The notes below the pieces were generated by a model. The model worked only from the letters and a program-made list of their open reading frames with translations. It did no database searches and was not told the origin of the DNA. Below, piece by piece: positions 61,380 to 64,000 of a stretch of 64,000 bases of DNA. Source of the stretch: Cylicocyclus nassatus (Eukaryota > Nematoda > Chromadorea > Rhabditida > Strongylidae); NCBI GenBank assembly GCA_958299035.1, contig CATQJL010000316.1, positions 21,615,676-21,679,675 on the forward strand, given 5' to 3'. Every line of letters starts with the position of its first letter. Positions within the stretch are counted from its first letter, which is position 1. Made by a program: the position numbers and the translations under genes.

Positions 61380-63982
61380 GTGGATCGGAAAACTGTCAGC
61401 GACTACACTTGTACAACGTCGTACTCGAAACCTTTAGTAATACTAAGAATATTTTTTGGCTAACGAACGAGATTACTGGCGCGTTGCTGACGCCAGAGCA
61501 AGCTATGATTGGATGCAATTCACTTGCTCACAGAAATGCTCGTTTGCTGATAAAACAAACAAAAACGCGGTCTCGAACCTGCACCTGGAAGGAATAGACT
61601 AAGTGAACAGATTTCCAGCAATGAGCATCAACATTATGTTCCTGACCTAGCACAGCAGGTCTCTCAGTTGATGGCGGCAATTGCCACCACCACGTCCGAA
61701 AGGGTTAAGCTTTCCTTCCTCTTTAACAGCATGATTTTGTGTGGCTTTCTGAGAAATTTTGTTTCAGATCAAGAATCCACTAGAGCTCCTGAGCAGCCTA
61801 AAGGAAGTTCGCCAACGCCCTGTTAGTTTTTAGGAGAAAACTACAATTTTCGATGTTACATACTTCGCCTTAGATCAGCAAACCACACGAACTCCAGCGC
61901 AACCAAATAAAGTCACTTCTATACCACCCGGTTTGTTTTCACGGGAAAATACGTTGCTGACTAATTGAGGACTCACTCCAGGTCAGGAATCCACTCCTCC
62001 TGGGCAAACTGGAGAAGGAAGCTCTTTACCACCTGGTTAGTTTTCACAGCAGAAGTACACTTCCCTTCATTTGAATCCTCGCACAAGGGGCTAAGTTTGT
62101 AACGTTTGAAAACCTCACCTCAGGTCAGAAATCCACTCCTCCTGGGCAAACTGGAGAAGGAAGCTCTCTACCACCTGGTTAGTTTTCACAGCAGAAGTAC
62201 ACTTCCCTTCATTTGAATCCTCGCACAAGGCGTAAATCTCACTTCAGGTCAGGAATCCACTCCTCCTGGGCAAACTGGAGAAAGAAGCTCTTTATCACCT
62301 GGTTAGTTTTCACAAAAGAAGTACACTTCCCTTCATTTGAATCCTCGCACAAGGCGTAAATCTCACTTCAGATCAGGAATCCACTCCGCCTGGGCAAACT
62401 GGAGAAGGGAGCTCTTTACCACCTGGTTAGTTTTCCAGCAGAAGTACACTTCCCTTCATTTGAATCCTCTCACAAGGGGCTAAGTTTGTAATGTTTGAAA
62501 ATCTCACCTCAGGTCAGAAATCCACTCCGCCTGGGCAAACTGGAGAAGGAAGCTCTTTATCACCTGGTTAGTTTTCACAAAAGAAGTACACTTTCCTTCA
62601 TTTGAATCCTCTCACAAGGGGCTACGTTTGTAATGTTTGAAAATCTTACTTCAGGTCAGAAATCCACTCCGCCTGGGCAAACTGGAGAAGGAAGCTCTTT
62701 ATCACCTGGTTAGTTTTCACAAAAGAAGTACACTTTCTTTCATTTGAATCCTCACACAAGGGGCTACGTTTGTAATGTTTGAAAATCTCACTTCAGGTCA
62801 GGAATCCACTCCGCCTGGGCAAACGGGAGAAGGAAGCTCTTTATCACCTGGTTAGTTTTCACAAAATAAGTACACTTTCCTTTATTTGAATCCTCGCACA
62901 AGGGGCTACGTTTGTAATGTTGAAAATCTCACTTCAGGTCAAGAATCCACTCCTCCTGGGCAAACTGGAGAAGGAAGCTCTCTACCACCTGGTTAGTCTC
63001 ATACAAACAGGAACATGCTTCATAATTTGGAACATATCTTCTCCAGATCAGCAACCCTCAAGTTGGCCGAATCGCACAATTAAATTTAAAGGCTTCAATG
63101 AAGGTCAGTTTAGCGATTAAAGCGAGTTTCGGCTTCTGTTCTCATAGACAATTTCTCAGGTGGTAAGGGTCTCAAAGATCAGGAAGGAACTGAGCCCAAG
63201 GAAGGCAGTTCGCTGTCACCTGGTTTGTTTTCATAGGGAATACGTTGCTGACTAATTGAGGACTCACTTCAGGTCAGGAATCCACTCCTCCTGGGCAAAC
63301 TGGAGAAGGAAGCTCTTTACCACCTGGTTAGTTTTCACAGCAGAAGCACACTTCCATTCATTTGAATCCTCTCACAAGGGGCTACTTTGCAATGTTTGAA
63401 AATCTTACTTCAGGTCAGAAATCCACTCCGCCTGGGCAAACTGGAGAAGGAAGCTCTTTATCACCTGGTTAGTTTTCACAAAAGAAGTACACTTTCTTTC
63501 ATTTGAATCCTCACACAAGGGGCTACGTTTGTAATGTTTGAAAATCTCACTTCAGGTCAGGAATCCACTCCGCCTGGGCAAACGGGAGAAGGAAGCTCTT
63601 TATCACCTGGTTAGTTTTCACAAAAGAAGTACACTTTCCTTTATTTGAATCCTCGCACAAGGGGCTACGTTTGTAATGTTTGAAAATCTCACTTCAGGTC
63701 AAGAATCCACTCCTCCTGGGCAAACTGGAGAAGGAAGCTCTCTACCACCTGGTTAGTCTCATACAAACAGGAACATGCTTCATAATTTGGAACATATCTT
63801 CTCCAGATCAGCAACCCTCAAGTTGGCCGAATCGCACAATTAAATTTAAAGGCTTCAATGAAGGTCAGTTTAGCGATTAAAGCGAGTTTCGGCTTCTGTT
63901 CTCATAGACAATTTCTCAGGTGGTAAGGGTCTCAAAGATCAGGAAGGAACTGAGCCCAAGGAAGGCAGTTCGCTGTCACCTG
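61380..63982 (+). CDS. Tandem micro-exon array encoding an 18-residue repeat (internal part of a gene)
   Basis: Eighteen micro-exons of 54-63 nt start at 61768, 61874, 61982, 62124, 62248, 62372, 62513, 62655, 62797, 62938, 63047, 63160, 63273, 63414, 63556, 63698, 63807 and 63920, each with a TTCAG- or CCAG-type acceptor and CTG/GTTAGT or G/GTTTGT donor. Introns are 49-106 bp. A possible earlier one is 61380-61436. All lengths are multiples of three. In phase 1, twelve encode GQESTPPGQTGEGSSLPP with few changes; others give DQESTRAPEQPKGSSPTP and DQQTTRTPAQPNKVTSIPP, clearly related. Phase 0 is also open (VRNPLLLGKLEKEALYHL); phase 2 is closed by a stop in the 63047 exon. Phase 1 is preferred because divergent exons align in it. 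The product would be a Pro/Ser/Thr/Gly/Gln-rich, probably extracellular, spacer. Neither gene end is in view. Confidence 0.65.
62513..63982. repeat. 760-bp higher-order duplication of six micro-exons
   Basis: Exons at 62513, 62655, 62797, 62938, 63047 and 63160 recur at 63273, 63414, 63556, 63698, 63807 and 63920, shifted by 759-760 bp with intron sequence conserved. Exons and introns are copied together, so the array grows by segmental duplication. The window ends just inside the next intron. Confidence 0.92.
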
Positions 63983-64000
63983 GTTTGTTTTCATAGGGAA

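Noticed and set aside
61437..61597. Extension of the 61380 exon as coding (to TAG at 61595-61597)
   Set aside because: The frame is open but ends in a stop; a donor at 61437 gives a 57-nt exon matching the array's size, so the longer reading is less likely. Neither is certain.

Overview
The window looks like nuclear DNA of a nematode, most likely a clade V (strongylid-type) worm. The reasons are genes split into small exons with TTTTCAG-type acceptors, some introns of only 50-60 bp, mariner-type terminal repeats, and very many short palindromic transposon derivatives. No operons, ribosome binding sites, rRNA, convincing tRNA or CRISPR array were seen. This assignment is inference from style; no species is claimed.

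Two protein genes can be rebuilt exon by exon with matching splice phases. (1) A peroxiredoxin-like 2A (PRXL2A/FAM213A family) gene, plus strand, 719-7865, its 5' end missing or off the left edge; it has a 6.2-kb intron holding an old 2-kb tandem duplication and two or three MITEs. (2) A complete secreted EMI + four-FAS1 protein of the TGFBI/periostin type, plus strand, 12420-21681, 19 exons, 815 residues, with MITEs in several introns. A minus-strand exon at 11628-11724 resembles the start of an HDDC2-like HD phosphohydrolase.

From about 22 kb to 59 kb the window is almost entirely repeats: palindromic mariner-like MITEs (22.0-23.1, 25.9-26.8 and 50.0-51.0 kb); a family of elements whose ends read roughly TTAAAGGCAGCG (20.3, 23.6, 35.5, 44.9, 45.8, 48.7 and 57.3 kb), some with other elements inserted in them; a self-complementary element with a CAGA-rich tail (24.9 and 60.9 kb); an 8-kb satellite of about 130-bp units (26.8-34.8 kb); and a pair of inverted TTCGAATATTCG-rich blocks (38.1-40.0 kb). 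A decayed minus-strand Ty3/gypsy-like LTR retrotransposon (51223-55801) has a 4-bp target duplication, primer-binding site, purine tract and broken integrase, and is itself cut by a MITE with TTA duplications.

The right end (about 59.9-64.0 kb) appears to be part of another plus-strand gene or genes. Exons with C-type-lectin-like cysteine spacing are followed by a run of at least 18 micro-exons of 54-63 nt. They are all multiples of three and near-identical, so they can be added or removed without shifting the frame. Twelve encode the same 18-residue repeat, and a 760-bp block of six exons is itself duplicated. This expanding exon array, open in two reading frames, is the most unusual thing in the window.
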